Below are positions 42,847-51,083 of a stretch of 64,000 nt of DNA, in pieces. A model generated the notes under the pieces. The model ran no database searches. It was not told the DNA's origin and saw nothing but the letters and a program-made list of their open reading frames with translations. Position 1 is the stretch's first letter. Every line of letters begins with the position of its first letter. Origin of the DNA: Ruminococcus flavefaciens MA2007. GTDB lineage: Bacteria; Bacillota; Clostridia; Oscillospirales; Ruminococcaceae. The DNA is taken from assembly GCF_000621845.1 (NCBI RefSeq), contig NZ_JHXF01000001.1, positions 1 to 64,000 of the forward strand, given 5' to 3'. The translations under genes were made by a program, and so were the position numbers.

Positions 42847-43778
42847 AATATGTGTCAACCACAAAATGGAAAGATAATAAAACATCTGACATTAACGAAG
42901 CAATTTCTTTACTCACTGATGAAATTCCTGATGATGATAACGATAATGGAATATCGAGAAGAAATTGGAGAATAGAAAAGTGTTTTCAAGACAATTTGAT
43001 GGCCTCATTCCTAAAAACAGCCGTAGAATATAATCTAATAAGTTTTTCATATGACAGAGTTTCAAATACTGGTTCAGAGGAGAATATCGTACCTCAATCT
43101 GGGTTTATTGTAGTATATACAACTGGTACAGGTGTCAACTACATTATCAACAAGAAATCCGATGCTAAATTAGTTTTGAGAAAAATGCTTTCATATAGTG
43201 GAAAAAATGAATTAGATAATAGCACATTTAATCTGAACAGTGATTTCTTTTTATGGTTAGTAAATAGACTTTATTATACTAATAACAAAATTGATGTTAA
43301 CGAAGATGAATTATGCATTAATGCAATAAAAGGGTTTAAAGGTGATACAGAAGATAGTCAAACTAAACTGTCTGCTTCAGGAGAATCAGTAATGAATGTT
43401 ATAAGTGCATTGTCATTCTTCCTAGAAAGTAAGCAATTGAAAAACGTCGAAATTGAATTAAGCTACGGAAGTCACACTAAAATTGATGTTAGCATTAAAA
43501 GTAATGTCTTAGATGTAAATCTTTTATCGTATATAGGCGAGTTTGATAAAGATGCACATGAGGAAATGAAAGCTAAACTAAACTTATTGGTCTTTTTGGA
43601 AATCATTCCATTATTAATTCAGGAGTATCAAACTGACAAAGAAAACGATGAATGGAATAATAAGTGTTATCTTGATTTTATCTCTGATATCGCTGATACA
43701 ATAGCAGAAAAAATTGAGAGAAAAAAAGAATCCTTACAAGAAAACACACCTGAAATTGCTTCTGATAGTGTTAACTAA
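42843..43778 (+). CDS. Unknown operon gene C (311 residues)
   Basis: A soluble acidic protein with GTG start at 42843, overlapping the gene B stop. An N-terminal helical segment with RRNWRIEKCFQDNLMASFLK precedes a region with GFIVVYTTGTGVNYIINKKS, then KLSASGESVMNVISALSFFL and VEIELSYGSHTKIDVSIKSN, a strand pair similar in style to gene A. A long charged helix ends the protein. No catalytic motif is recognised. A terminator follows at 43818. Confidence 0.55.
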   Translation: MKYVSTTKWKDNKTSDINEAISLLTDEIPDDDNDNGISRRNWRIEKCFQDNLMASFLKTAVEYNLISFSYDRVSNTGSEENIVPQSGFIVVYTTGTGVNYIINKKSDAKLVLRKMLSYSGKNELDNSTFNLNSDFFLWLVNRLYYTNNKIDVNEDELCINAIKGFKGDTEDSQTKLSASGESVMNVISALSFFLESKQLKNVEIELSYGSHTKIDVSIKSNVLDVNLLSYIGEFDKDAHEEMKAKLNLLVFLEIIPLLIQEYQTDKENDEWNNKCYLDFISDIADTIAEKIERKKESLQENTPEIASDSVN

Positions 43779-43817
43779 TTGCTTTTATAAATGCATCGTT
43801 CGAATAAGGAAAAAGCT

Positions 43818-43843
43818 AGGCAACCCAATTGGGTTGCCTTTCT
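43818..43843 (+). terminator. Terminator of the unknown operon
   Basis: Perfect palindrome GGCAACCCAATTGGGTTGCC followed by TTTCTT. A second hairpin, GCTCTCACAG-CCGAAA-CTGTGAGAGC, lies at about 43871-43896. Confidence 0.8.
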
Positions 43844-43909
43844 TGTCATATATTGTTATACATAAATAAGGCTCTCACAGCCGAAACTGTGAGAGCTCTA
43901 TTTGTTTAT

Positions 43910-44150
43910 TCAGATAAACACATTAACGTGAATATCACGCCAACTTAGTATCCTACGCTTCGTAGACTTTGCGTAAAGGTATTCTTTAGCATCGTCCAGA
44001 TTCAGCGTAAAATAGCCGATCTGAGTATATTTTGGAATTACTTTCCTTCGTTGATTGCAGCCTGTGTAGCAACCAGTGAAGAAGTAAGTATCATATCGCT
44101 ATCTACACCATAGAGCTGCACGGTAAGAACGTAATTTTTTAGTTGTATTA
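43910..44150 (-). pseudogene. Frameshifted C-terminal remnant of an element gene
   Basis: Minus-strand frames NYVLTVQLYGVDSDMILTSS..AAINEGK and, shifted by one frame at about 44040, IPKYTQIGYFTLNLDDAKEY..RRILSWRDIHVNVFI, read as one broken protein end. No initiator is present. I do not recognise the family. The rest of the gap to 44468 has GC hairpins (44158-44172) and two TTGTACGCTAT direct repeats (about 44331-44353) but no gene. Confidence 0.4.
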
Positions 44151-44467
44151 TTACTGGCCGCCCACTGGGCGGTTCGGCTGTTATACAGTGATTTTTATAT
44201 TATACCCATTTACTTCTGTGCTTAGATGTGGTATAATATAAGCACCAAAATGTGGTTAAGCTCGTCTCCGTAGAAGCAGAAATAGTTTGCATATAATTTA
44301 ATATTATGGATAAATATACAGTTCCGTTTTTGTACGCTATTTGTACGCTATTGTTAAGAAAAAGCACTAAAAAACAGAAAAAAGCGTTTTCCGTAAATTG
44401 CTTCAAAATTGCGTAATATAGGCAAAATCGCACAATCACAAGAAGCAGGAAAACGTCTGTTTTGACT

Positions 44468-44488
44468 TTCAATTCCCGTACGGGTCAC
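44468..44488. other. att-like copy of the tRNA-Glu 3' end (site 2)
   Basis: 21 nt identical to the tRNA-Glu end from TTCAATTCCCGTACGGG through CAC, with no tRNA body before it. Preceded by GACT, as at 51084. TTTGTTCTTTGTTTGTTCTT direct repeats (44559-44579) lie between it and the integrase remnant and look like recombinase arm sites. Confidence 0.85.
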
Positions 44489-44609
44489 TTCTGTAAGAGC
44501 TCGGAAACAGCGTAATATCGCCGTTTCCGAGTTTTGCTTTTTATGTGAAAATGCAATTTGTTCTTTGTTTGTTCTTTATTTCAAAAAACGTCGTTTTCCG
44601 AGCCGGAGG

Positions 44610-45068
44610 TTATTCACCTTCCGGCTCTTTTTTACTGCCTGAAAAATCAAGTGCTGCACTGACCGCTTCGGAGACTTTCGCCTGTGCTTCTTCCAACATA
44701 TGACAGTAGATATTACTTGTTGTAGAAACTGTCGAATGTCCTAACGCTCCCGAAACAGTCACTATGTCCACACCATGATTGACGAGAAGCGAAGCGAACA
44801 AATGTCTGAAACTATGTAAGCCATAGAACGGAAGATCGTGCTTCTCACAGAATTCACCGAGCCAGAAGTATGGAGTGCCGTTTTGCATGGGCAGTCCGTT
44901 CCACTTGGTGTAGAGCCTGTCAGTCTCAACCCACTTGTCACCGCATTTGAGAGCCTGCATATCCTGTTCGTCCTTGTACTCACGGAGCATATCCATTATC
45001 TCCTGCGGAAATTTCAGCGTTCTCTGGGACTTCTTCGTTTTGGTGGTACAGATAAACGTAGTGGATAG
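44610..45068 (-). pseudogene. int: Tyrosine recombinase (integrase), C-terminal fragment
   Basis: 152 codons open on the minus strand without an initiator. The catalytic part of an integrase is visible: KSQRTLKFPQEIMDML, then HSFRHLFASLLVNHGVD (H-x-x-R-H) and GHSTVSTTSNIYCHM with the nucleophile tyrosine. The arm-binding, core-binding and first-arginine regions are missing beyond a stop at 45069. Its 3' end faces the att-like site at 44468, the usual layout for tRNA-integrating elements. Confidence 0.85.
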
Positions 45069-45115
45069 TCATTTCGGAGAGCACTTTCTTTGTGTTGTGA
45101 TCCATACAAATGATA

Positions 45116-45148
45116 AACACCGTCTGTATGCAAGCAGGCGGTGTTTTT
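45116..45148 (+). terminator. Hairpin with T-run before the split regulator
   Basis: AACACCGTCTG/CAGGCGGTGTT stem followed by TTTTG; could be a terminator or leader structure. Confidence 0.5.
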
Positions 45149-45181
45149 GTTTTCATAATACAAGGAAAGGAGTTGCTCACG

Positions 45182-45300
45182 ATGCCAATTATCGATGTAA
45201 AGGCAACAGGTAATAATATCAAAAATATCATAAAATCCAAAGGTTTCAAAATATCCGATGTTCAGGCAAGATGCGGTTTCAATACACCGCAGGCTATACA
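45182..45300 (+). pseudogene. Cro/C1-type HTH regulator, N-terminal half (split gene)
   Basis: AAGGAG precedes ATG 45182. IDVKATGNNIKNIIKSKGFK and ISDVQARCGFNTPQAI form the first part of a Cro/C1 HTH. The frame then meets foreign sequence and stops at 45319. The matching second half, KWMRGDAVPTIDNLIILADM.., stands alone at 49549-49656, so a 4.2-kb block interrupts one gene. Confidence 0.85.
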
Positions 45301-45321
45301 GTCGGAGCTTTTTTTATGACT

Positions 45322-46254
45322 TCATGTATTTTTTTGTGATATGCGAAGCTGTATTGCTGCACAGGCTATAGATGAAAGAACGCCTATTATAGCTCCTGCG
45401 GAGACATCGCTCAGGTAATGCGCTCCGAGTAACATTCTTGTGAACATTATGATGATACAGAAAATAAAGCCTGCAACGAAAAGCTGCATCTGCTTATTTT
45501 TCAGCTTAGGAAACAGCCATGCAAGAGAGGGAAATATGCACGTTGACAGGCTGCTGAATATACTGTGGCCGCTGGGAAAGGAGCGGAATTCGTCGGCATT
45601 GATACCGTATGCAGCAACGTATTTCTCAGCGCCTGTAAACGGTTTGTACCACGGAACAAATGTTATCCCCTCATATCCGAGGACTGCGGTGCGGTATCGC
45701 GGACGGTCAAAAAAGTTTTTCATCACCTGCATGGATATAAATGCGAAAAGCAGCACAATGAAAAGTCCGAATATTCTTTGTGTAAGCAGCTTGTCATCTG
45801 ATTTTTTTGCGTAAAAATATCCTATAAAAAACAGGGGATATTCAAGTATTGCACTGATTATTATTATCACGGGAAGATTTCCGATGAATGACGGAAATAT
45901 TTCTCCTAAGTTGTTTCTTGATGCAAGGGTTTTTCCGCCGTTGAATCCTAAGAATAACGCTGTAAGAATAAAAAAGGTGCATATAACCATTTTGAACTGC
46001 TTGCTTTTTGACGAATGAAGGGTCCGTTCGTAAAGGGCTCCGTAAAACAGTACCTGTACCGCATATATAGGGTAGACCCCTGTTGACGTTATGACCTTAA
46101 TAAAAGTATTATCTGGAGAGAAAAGCGTTTCCGCCGCAGCCCTGTCGCAGAATGTTCCCGTCAGGAACAATAAGATAAGTAAAAGCAGAGCAGCTATGAG
46201 CAGCTTTATCATCTTCCTGTATTTATTTGTATCGTTGATCGCTTTTTGTGTCAT
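45322..46254 (-). CDS. PAP2-family membrane phosphatase
   Basis: A 310-residue membrane protein with about eight helices. The three acid-phosphatase motifs are complete: KNFFDRPRYR (K-x6-RPR type), PSGH in RSFPSGHSIFSS, and RMLLGAHYLSD (R-x5-H-x3-D). Likely a lipid phosphate or undecaprenyl-pyrophosphate-type phosphatase facing outside. ATG 46254 was chosen over a GTG at 46290. It is divergent from the dockerin gene and lies in the block that splits the HTH gene. Confidence 0.9.
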   Translation of the reverse strand: MTQKAINDTNKYRKMIKLLIAALLLLILLFLTGTFCDRAAAETLFSPDNTFIKVITSTGVYPIYAVQVLFYGALYERTLHSSKSKQFKMVICTFFILTALFLGFNGGKTLASRNNLGEIFPSFIGNLPVIIIISAILEYPLFFIGYFYAKKSDDKLLTQRIFGLFIVLLFAFISMQVMKNFFDRPRYRTAVLGYEGITFVPWYKPFTGAEKYVAAYGINADEFRSFPSGHSIFSSLSTCIFPSLAWLFPKLKNKQMQLFVAGFIFCIIIMFTRMLLGAHYLSDVSAGAIIGVLSSIACAAIQLRISQKNT

Positions 46255-46317
46255 TATCGGTACTGATTTCCTTTCCTGTTGCTGCTTCACAAAGCAGCTG
46301 AATGATATAGCTCCTTA

Positions 46318-46346
46318 ATTTTAGCATACAGCTATGTATTAGTCAA
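46318..46346 (-). promoter_or_regulatory. Promoter of the PAP2 gene
   Basis: Minus strand TTGACT (46341-46346), 17 nt, TAAAAT (46318-46323). Confidence 0.7.
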
Positions 46347-46412
46347 GTCAGCGTTTCGTAAGTATTTACCCTGTTACAAAGATATTTTTGTGACAAATTA
46401 TATATTTTCGCG

Positions 46413-46441
46413 TTGACTATGTTTGAAAAATGTGCTATATT
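46413..46441 (+). promoter_or_regulatory. Promoter of the dockerin-protein gene
   Basis: TTGACT (46413-46418), 17 nt, TATATT (46436-46441), 33 nt before the ATG. Confidence 0.75.
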
Positions 46442-46473
46442 ATAAGTGCTATGATAAAGAGAGGAGGGTTCTT

Positions 46474-48876
46474 ATGAAACCAAACAAGTTTTTTGCGGCA
46501 GTTACAGCTATAATGCTTGCCGCAGCAAATTCAGCAATTCTTACACCAACATTTTGTGCAACGGCAGAAGAGGGAACGTCTGTTGACATGTTTTGGGGCT
46601 CAGGAGAATGCACTGTGACCATATCCGTTGTGGATATCGACACAGGCAAAAACATTGAGGGAGTTGAGCTCTGGTTTGAGCAAAATCCCCATGGTACAGG
46701 GTTGGGATCCGGGCCGTGGAATACATCTGACGAACCTGTTAAGACCTTTGAAGGCCTTGATGAAAACTACCTGTACGCTATCCATTTCAGTGATACTCCG
46801 GAAGAATACGATCTCCCTTCTGAAATGGATTTCAGGTTTGATAATGAGGGAGAGAACAAGGAAATAGTCATCAGAGGCGTTCCGAAAAATGCCAAAAGGG
46901 GCGTACGCTTTTTCGCAGATAACTGGACAAACGCCGTTCCTTCGGAAGATGGCAGATATATGGCGGGGACAAAGGAGTATAATGATTTCCTGTATGCATA
47001 TGTATATGATGAGGACGGTAAACGCTTTACATCTAAGTCACTGGGCTGGGGCGTATATGATATGTATCTTCCTGACGGCAAGTACAAGATAAAAGTAGTT
47101 CCAAGTGACAGCGATTATGAGGTGATAACCGAGGATTTAGATATCGCAAAGACCGCTATGGATATGGAGTTCATAAAAGATTATCTGGAATTTCCCGATA
47201 AGGACGGTTTTATGGATATCGAGGTAGTAGGCGGAAAGCTTACGAAGGAAATCACATATTATATACGTATGAAGCCTGAGGTGGTTGAATATACCAAGGA
47301 CGGCTGTAAGGTAAATGTATCTATAGTTGATATGTATACAAACAAGCCTGTAGAGGGCGTAAAGGTAAAGTTCATAACCGATATCTTCACCGCGAAGGGC
47401 AAAAAAATCGACGAGTGGGATACAACAGATGAGCCCGTAAAACATATTAAGGACTTAGCTGCTCTCCGGTGGTATTCAGTTGAAATAGTGGATATGCCTG
47501 AGGGATATCATATTGATAAGAGTACTTCTTTCAATTTTTCAAAGCTTGGCGATACAAAAGATATTGTGATAAGGGCAGTTCCGATCGAAGAGGATAAGAA
47601 GCCAAATATAGACATAACCGTTTATGACTGGACAGATCTTGTTGTGGATCCCGCAGACGGAACCTATGAGGGCTACAGGGTAATGGATCAGTGCGAGTAT
47701 ACTCTGCAAGTATATACCGATGAGTACGGAAGCTTTGATGCTACAGCAAGAGATATCCACTTACCTGACGGAAAATATAGTTACCAGGTATTTTTCGGCA
47801 AAAATGATTATATGCAAGTTGATGAACAGGGATATAAGGCAAGAGCGGTACGCAAGATATTCGGAAAGGATTTCGTTATCCCTAAAGAAGATGAAGCTTT
47901 ATCACTTGAGATAAAGGACGGCGTTACTGTAGGTCAGCCTTGTCTGTTCGTTGAAAGCTGGAACAAGTCAAAAACTAACTGTACACTTGATCTTAAAGTG
48001 ATTGACGGTGTAACAGGAAAGCCTTTTAATGGTGCAGAGTATAGAGTAGTTCGTCTTACAGAGGAGAATGAGGAAAAGGCTGATGAGCTTGGCATTGAGG
48101 CTACCAACGGCGGTTTGATACCTGCGGAAGGATATGGAGTAGTGCCCGAGAGCGGAACAGTTACCGTTAATGGGCTTGAACCGTATGTAAAGTATGCTGT
48201 TATCGCCAATTCAGAAAATATGTCTATTATCAATCCTGCGCCCAGATTTATAACATTTGACAAGGACGGCGATAAAAAGGAAGTTACCTTGAAGCTTTAC
48301 CATGTTAGTGAAACAGAGGGCTGTTCTGCGAAGATATCTGTGCTTGACGCAGAAACAGGCAAGTCCCCGTATACAAAATTCAAGGTAATGCGTATTCCTG
48401 AGGAGTATGCAGCAAAAGCAGAGGAACTCCATATATCCGATATAGAAAAGATAGGAGTAAAGTGTATAGAGGGTGATACCACTGCCGAAGCAGGTACTAT
48501 TGAGGTAAATCTTGAACCGAATGCAACATATGCAGTTATACTTACTGATTTTGAAGAGAAATACACCGGTGTAACTCCGGTTATCGTGCGCTTTGATGGT
48601 ACAGCTTTACAGAAAAAGGAAGTAAATATTACGCTCACACCTTTCTACTATATGAAGGGCGATGCTAACTGCGACGGTCAGGTTGATATGTCAGACGTTG
48701 TACTTATCATGCAGTCACTTGCAAATCCTGATAAGTACGGTGAAAACGGTACAGCAGAGCTTCACATTACCGAATATGGCAAGAAAAACGGAGATACAGA
48801 CGGCGACGGACTTACAGTCGGCGACGCACAGCGCATACAGCTTTATCTCTTGAACAAGGTAGGCTCATTGAGTTAA
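46474..48876 (+). CDS. Secreted multidomain protein with C-terminal type I dockerin
   Basis: An 800-residue exported protein. The signal peptide (1 to about 32) is followed by four prealbumin-like/Cna-B-like repeats, each opening with a cysteine strand (CTVTISVVDIDTGK, CKVNVSIVDMYTNK, CTLDLKVIDGVTGK, CSAKISVLDAETGK) and closing with a KEI/KEV strand. Two further beta modules (DWTN/DWTD ... LPDGKY) alternate with the first two. The dockerin (about 728-800) has two Ca2+ loops, DANCDGQVDMSD and DTDGDGLTVGD. No catalytic domain is seen, so it may be a scaffold-bound adhesive or structural part. AGGAGGG precedes ATG 46474. Confidence 0.85.
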   Translation: MKPNKFFAAVTAIMLAAANSAILTPTFCATAEEGTSVDMFWGSGECTVTISVVDIDTGKNIEGVELWFEQNPHGTGLGSGPWNTSDEPVKTFEGLDENYLYAIHFSDTPEEYDLPSEMDFRFDNEGENKEIVIRGVPKNAKRGVRFFADNWTNAVPSEDGRYMAGTKEYNDFLYAYVYDEDGKRFTSKSLGWGVYDMYLPDGKYKIKVVPSDSDYEVITEDLDIAKTAMDMEFIKDYLEFPDKDGFMDIEVVGGKLTKEITYYIRMKPEVVEYTKDGCKVNVSIVDMYTNKPVEGVKVKFITDIFTAKGKKIDEWDTTDEPVKHIKDLAALRWYSVEIVDMPEGYHIDKSTSFNFSKLGDTKDIVIRAVPIEEDKKPNIDITVYDWTDLVVDPADGTYEGYRVMDQCEYTLQVYTDEYGSFDATARDIHLPDGKYSYQVFFGKNDYMQVDEQGYKARAVRKIFGKDFVIPKEDEALSLEIKDGVTVGQPCLFVESWNKSKTNCTLDLKVIDGVTGKPFNGAEYRVVRLTEENEEKADELGIEATNGGLIPAEGYGVVPESGTVTVNGLEPYVKYAVIANSENMSIINPAPRFITFDKDGDKKEVTLKLYHVSETEGCSAKISVLDAETGKSPYTKFKVMRIPEEYAAKAEELHISDIEKIGVKCIEGDTTAEAGTIEVNLEPNATYAVILTDFEEKYTGVTPVIVRFDGTALQKKEVNITLTPFYYMKGDANCDGQVDMSDVVLIMQSLANPDKYGENGTAELHITEYGKKNGDTDGDGLTVGDAQRIQLYLLNKVGSLS

Positions 48877-48883
48877 TAACAGA

Positions 48884-48925
48884 AAAAGCTCCGGCTATAT
48901 TGCAATATAGTCGGAGCTTTTATTT
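48884..48925 (+). terminator. Terminator after the dockerin-protein gene
   Basis: AAAGCTCCGGCTATATTGC/GCAATATAGTCGGAGCTTT long hairpin with TTTATTTT. Its right half (AGTCGGAGCTTTT) also occurs at 45301-45315, at the left border of this block. Confidence 0.85.
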
Positions 48926-48973
48926 TGAATTGATCTGTGTTAAATAAAAACTGTTTCACAGAATACAGTGTTC

Positions 48974-49380
48974 TTAATCAACAGGAAGGATAGGAAGGTC
49001 TATTGAGCCGTCGGGATTGACCTTTACATCGTTGTTTTCAGGCGTTACAGTCTCCTGGTCGGTTCGGGGGCTTCTGTTGCAGGGACGGTGGCTTCCTCTT
49101 TGCTCTCTTCTTTTTCACTTGTTTTTTCTGTTGCCTGCGAAGTCACTGAGGTTGCTTTCTCGGACTGCTTTTCATCAGTTTTGCTCGTTGTGACTATTTC
49201 AGAAGTGGTTTTTTCAGTGCTGGTGATATTTTTTGCTGTTGTCACTTCTGTTGAAATAGCAGCAGAGGTTGTGACAGCCGCATCGGAAGGCTTGTTATTC
49301 TTATCTGTATTGCCGTTTCCGTCTTTACAGCCTGTCAGCAGCAGAGATGCTGCAAGAAAAATAGGTATAAGCTTTTTCAT
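48974..49380 (-). pseudogene. Small lipoprotein, frameshifted near the C-terminus
   Basis: ATG 49380 begins a lipoprotein (KKLIPIFLAASLLLTGC, lipobox LTGC) with a long Thr/Ser/Lys/Glu linker. The frame runs off to EPTRRL and a stop at 49045. One frame over, ETVTPENNDVKVNPDGSIDL..PILPVD continues to 48974, and inserting one base in ACC-AGG restores EPTQETVTP. So a single-base deletion (or read error) has broken it. Function unknown. Confidence 0.7.
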
Positions 49381-49412
49381 AATTCTCCTTTTACTGCAAC
49401 AGGCAGCCTCAT

Positions 49413-49548
49413 TAGCCTCGATACTCATATAGGAGTTATGCACTGATTATTGAGAGAACCCCCTTTTGAAAAAGGGCGGGGGAAAGCCTTTCTTCAGAAA
49501 GGTTTCCCCCGATAAATAGTATAAGTTTCTATATTAGTATCACGGTTA
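49413..49548. mobile_element. MITE-like element, copy 2 (136 bp)
   Basis: Ends TAGCCTCGATACTCATATAG and TATTAGTATCACGGTTA form the same inverted repeat as copy 1, with ATTGAGAGAACCC, CTTTTGAAAAAGGG and a GGGGGAAAGCC/GGTTTCCCCC arm inside. It is a shortened copy. Its right end abuts the second half of the split HTH gene. Confidence 0.75.
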
Positions 49549-49656
49549 TTCAAGTGGATGCGTGGAGACGCTGTTCCTACCATTGACAACTTGATTATAC
49601 TTGCGGATATGTTTGATGTGCCTATAGATAATATAATAATCGTCACCCGTATTTAA
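49549..49656 (+). pseudogene. Cro/C1-type HTH regulator, C-terminal half (split gene)
   Basis: FKWMRGDAVPTIDNLIILAD then MFDVPIDNIIIVTRI and a stop: the last third of a Cro/C1 HTH protein. It has no initiator and continues the frame left at 45300 (..FNTPQAI). It is directly preceded by MITE copy 2. Confidence 0.85.
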
Positions 49657-49668
49657 GTGACGATATAT

Positions 49669-49745
49669 GGCGGATTCGTCTAACAGATCAGGACAAGAGG
49701 CTTTCAATCTCTAAATAGTGGGTTCGATCCCCCTATCCGTCACCA
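49669..49745 (+). tRNA. tRNA-Glu-like (TTC), element-borne
   Basis: A 77-nt cloverleaf with CCA. Acceptor GGCGGAT/ATCCGTC, D-stem GTCT/GGAC, anticodon loop CTTTCAA (TTC), T-loop TTCGATC with one mismatched T-stem pair. It differs strongly from the chromosomal tRNA-Glu at 31260. Confidence 0.75.
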
Positions 49746-49805
49746 CAAGCTCACTTTGTATGTAAGCGTTACTTTGCTTTCGCTTACGGATAATAATATA
49801 TTTAT

Positions 49806-49880
49806 GGTGGTCGTCGTCTAATGGAAGGACGTCAGATTGTGGCTCTGAAAATGAGAGTTCGATTCTCTTCGATTACCCCA
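49806..49880 (+). tRNA. tRNA-His (GTG)
   Basis: A 75-nt cloverleaf. The eight-pair acceptor GGTGGTCG/CGATTACC includes the extra G(-1):C73 pair specific to tRNA-His, followed by CCA. Anticodon loop TTGTGGC. Confidence 0.85.
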
Positions 49881-49883
49881 TAT

Positions 49884-49969
49884 GGGCAAGTATGCATAGC
49901 GGCGATTGCAGCGGACTGTAAATCCGTGACTTTGATACACCGTAGGTTCGACTCCTACCTTGCCCACCA
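49884..49969 (+). tRNA. tRNA-Tyr (GTA)
   Basis: 86 nt with acceptor GGGCAAG/CTTGCCC, anticodon loop CTGTAAA, a long variable arm and a perfect T-stem GTAGG/CCTAC; CCA encoded. Confidence 0.92.
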
Positions 49970-50005
49970 ATAATAATCTCTGCCCGGTTTTGAGCGAAGA
50001 CATAT

Positions 50006-50082
50006 GGCGGATTTGTCTAACAGGTCAGGACAAGCGGCTCTCAACCTCTAAATGTCGGGTTCGAACACCACATCCGTCACCA
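50006..50082 (+). tRNA. tRNA-Glu-like (CTC), degenerate copy
   Basis: Same scaffold as 49669-49745 (acceptor GGCGGAT/ATCCGTC, D-stem GTCT/GGAC) with anticodon loop CTCTCAA, giving CTC. The T-stem has only two pairs (TCGGG versus ACCAC) and the anticodon stem has a mismatch, so it may be a pseudo-tRNA. Confidence 0.5.
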
Positions 50083-50084
50083 GT

Positions 50085-50179
50085 GGTCGCATAAGCCTAA
50101 CTGGTAAGGCAGCAGTTTGCTAAACTGTGAGTAATCGGAGCATTTCGGTGTCTGAGTTCAAATCTCAGTGCGACCACCA
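50085..50179 (+). tRNA. tRNA-Ser (GCT)
   Basis: 95 nt with acceptor GGTCGCA/TGCGACC, anticodon loop TTGCTAA, a long variable arm and T-stem CTGAG/CTCAG; CCA encoded. It begins 2 nt after the previous tRNA. Confidence 0.88.
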
Positions 50180-50338
50180 CATATAATTGAACTGTTGCAA
50201 AAAACGCAACAGTTCACTCTTAAACGAGTTATCGCATATTTTGTGATAACTGAAAACAGCTCTTTTCAGCTGATTGACCTTTCCGTTCCAGTGTGGTATA
50301 ATTATCTTATATTCTGCTTTGCTTAGGAGTGATACGAT

Positions 50339-50752
50339 ATGGCAGTCTACAGTATTTTGAAATTTGAAGATTTCTTTCAACCTCAAAAAGATGAGGAATA
50401 TACAATAATTACATTTTTCGATAATATGATCAGAAGAGATTTTCTTTATATCTTACGTCTGATGGCAGACGGAAAAGGATGTATGCTCTGTGATTCTGTG
50501 GGTTACGATCTTCCTGATGAAGATGATGAAGAGAATGAGTTAAAGGACTGCATTGAAGTTTGGGAGGATTGTGGGGGTGATATAAATAGCTGTTGTCTTA
50601 GCTACACGCAGTTTATTGAACTCCTGGAAATTGCCGGCAGGATATGGTTGAATAATAATATGATAAAGAATAATTGCAGAGCCATTAACAAATTTGATGA
50701 AGAAACGATTAATCTGTTCCTGAATTCAATAAAAAAACGGTATTTAGGCTGA
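50339..50752 (+). CDS. CdiI-type immunity protein (tentative)
   Basis: A 137-residue acidic protein. FDNMIRRDFLYILRLMADGK then GYDLPDEDDE, a strand region and TQFIELLEIAGRIW resemble the ribonuclease-toxin immunity CdiI pattern, in which a helix 'xxxFLxxLxxLxxGxG' is followed by a D/E-rich turn and a 'xxFxxxLxxAxxxY' helix. No toxin gene lies nearby. AGGAGTGATACGAT precedes ATG 50339. AT-rich; part of the mobile region. Confidence 0.45.
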   Translation: MAVYSILKFEDFFQPQKDEEYTIITFFDNMIRRDFLYILRLMADGKGCMLCDSVGYDLPDEDDEENELKDCIEVWEDCGGDINSCCLSYTQFIELLEIAGRIWLNNNMIKNNCRAINKFDEETINLFLNSIKKRYLG

Positions 50753-51083
50753 GAGATCGCAGTTTGCACTCTGCCTTCATCGGCGGTCAGTCTGTGGGTA
50801 TTATAACCATCACCAACTTTCGTGCTTATATTATACCTGAAATAAGCACAATAGTCAAAGTCGGTTTTTACTTTTTTTAAACGTCAATTTTGTTCTTTAT
50901 CAAACATGGCGAACTATGATTTTTGCATCGCAGGAAAGGCACGCTGAAACAAAATCTTGTTCTTTATTGGTGCAAAAAAGCAAGAAAAAATGGAAGATTT
51001 CAGTTTTTTCGAATTGCTCTGAAATGCCGTAATTTCGGTGTTTTCTCAATACTACGACAAGCTTAAAAAAACGGCTGGGGACT

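Noticed and set aside
45110..45319. Complete small protein reading through the split HTH
   Set aside because: The last residues (QSELFL) come from foreign sequence, and the missing HTH half is found at 49549, so it is a truncated gene.
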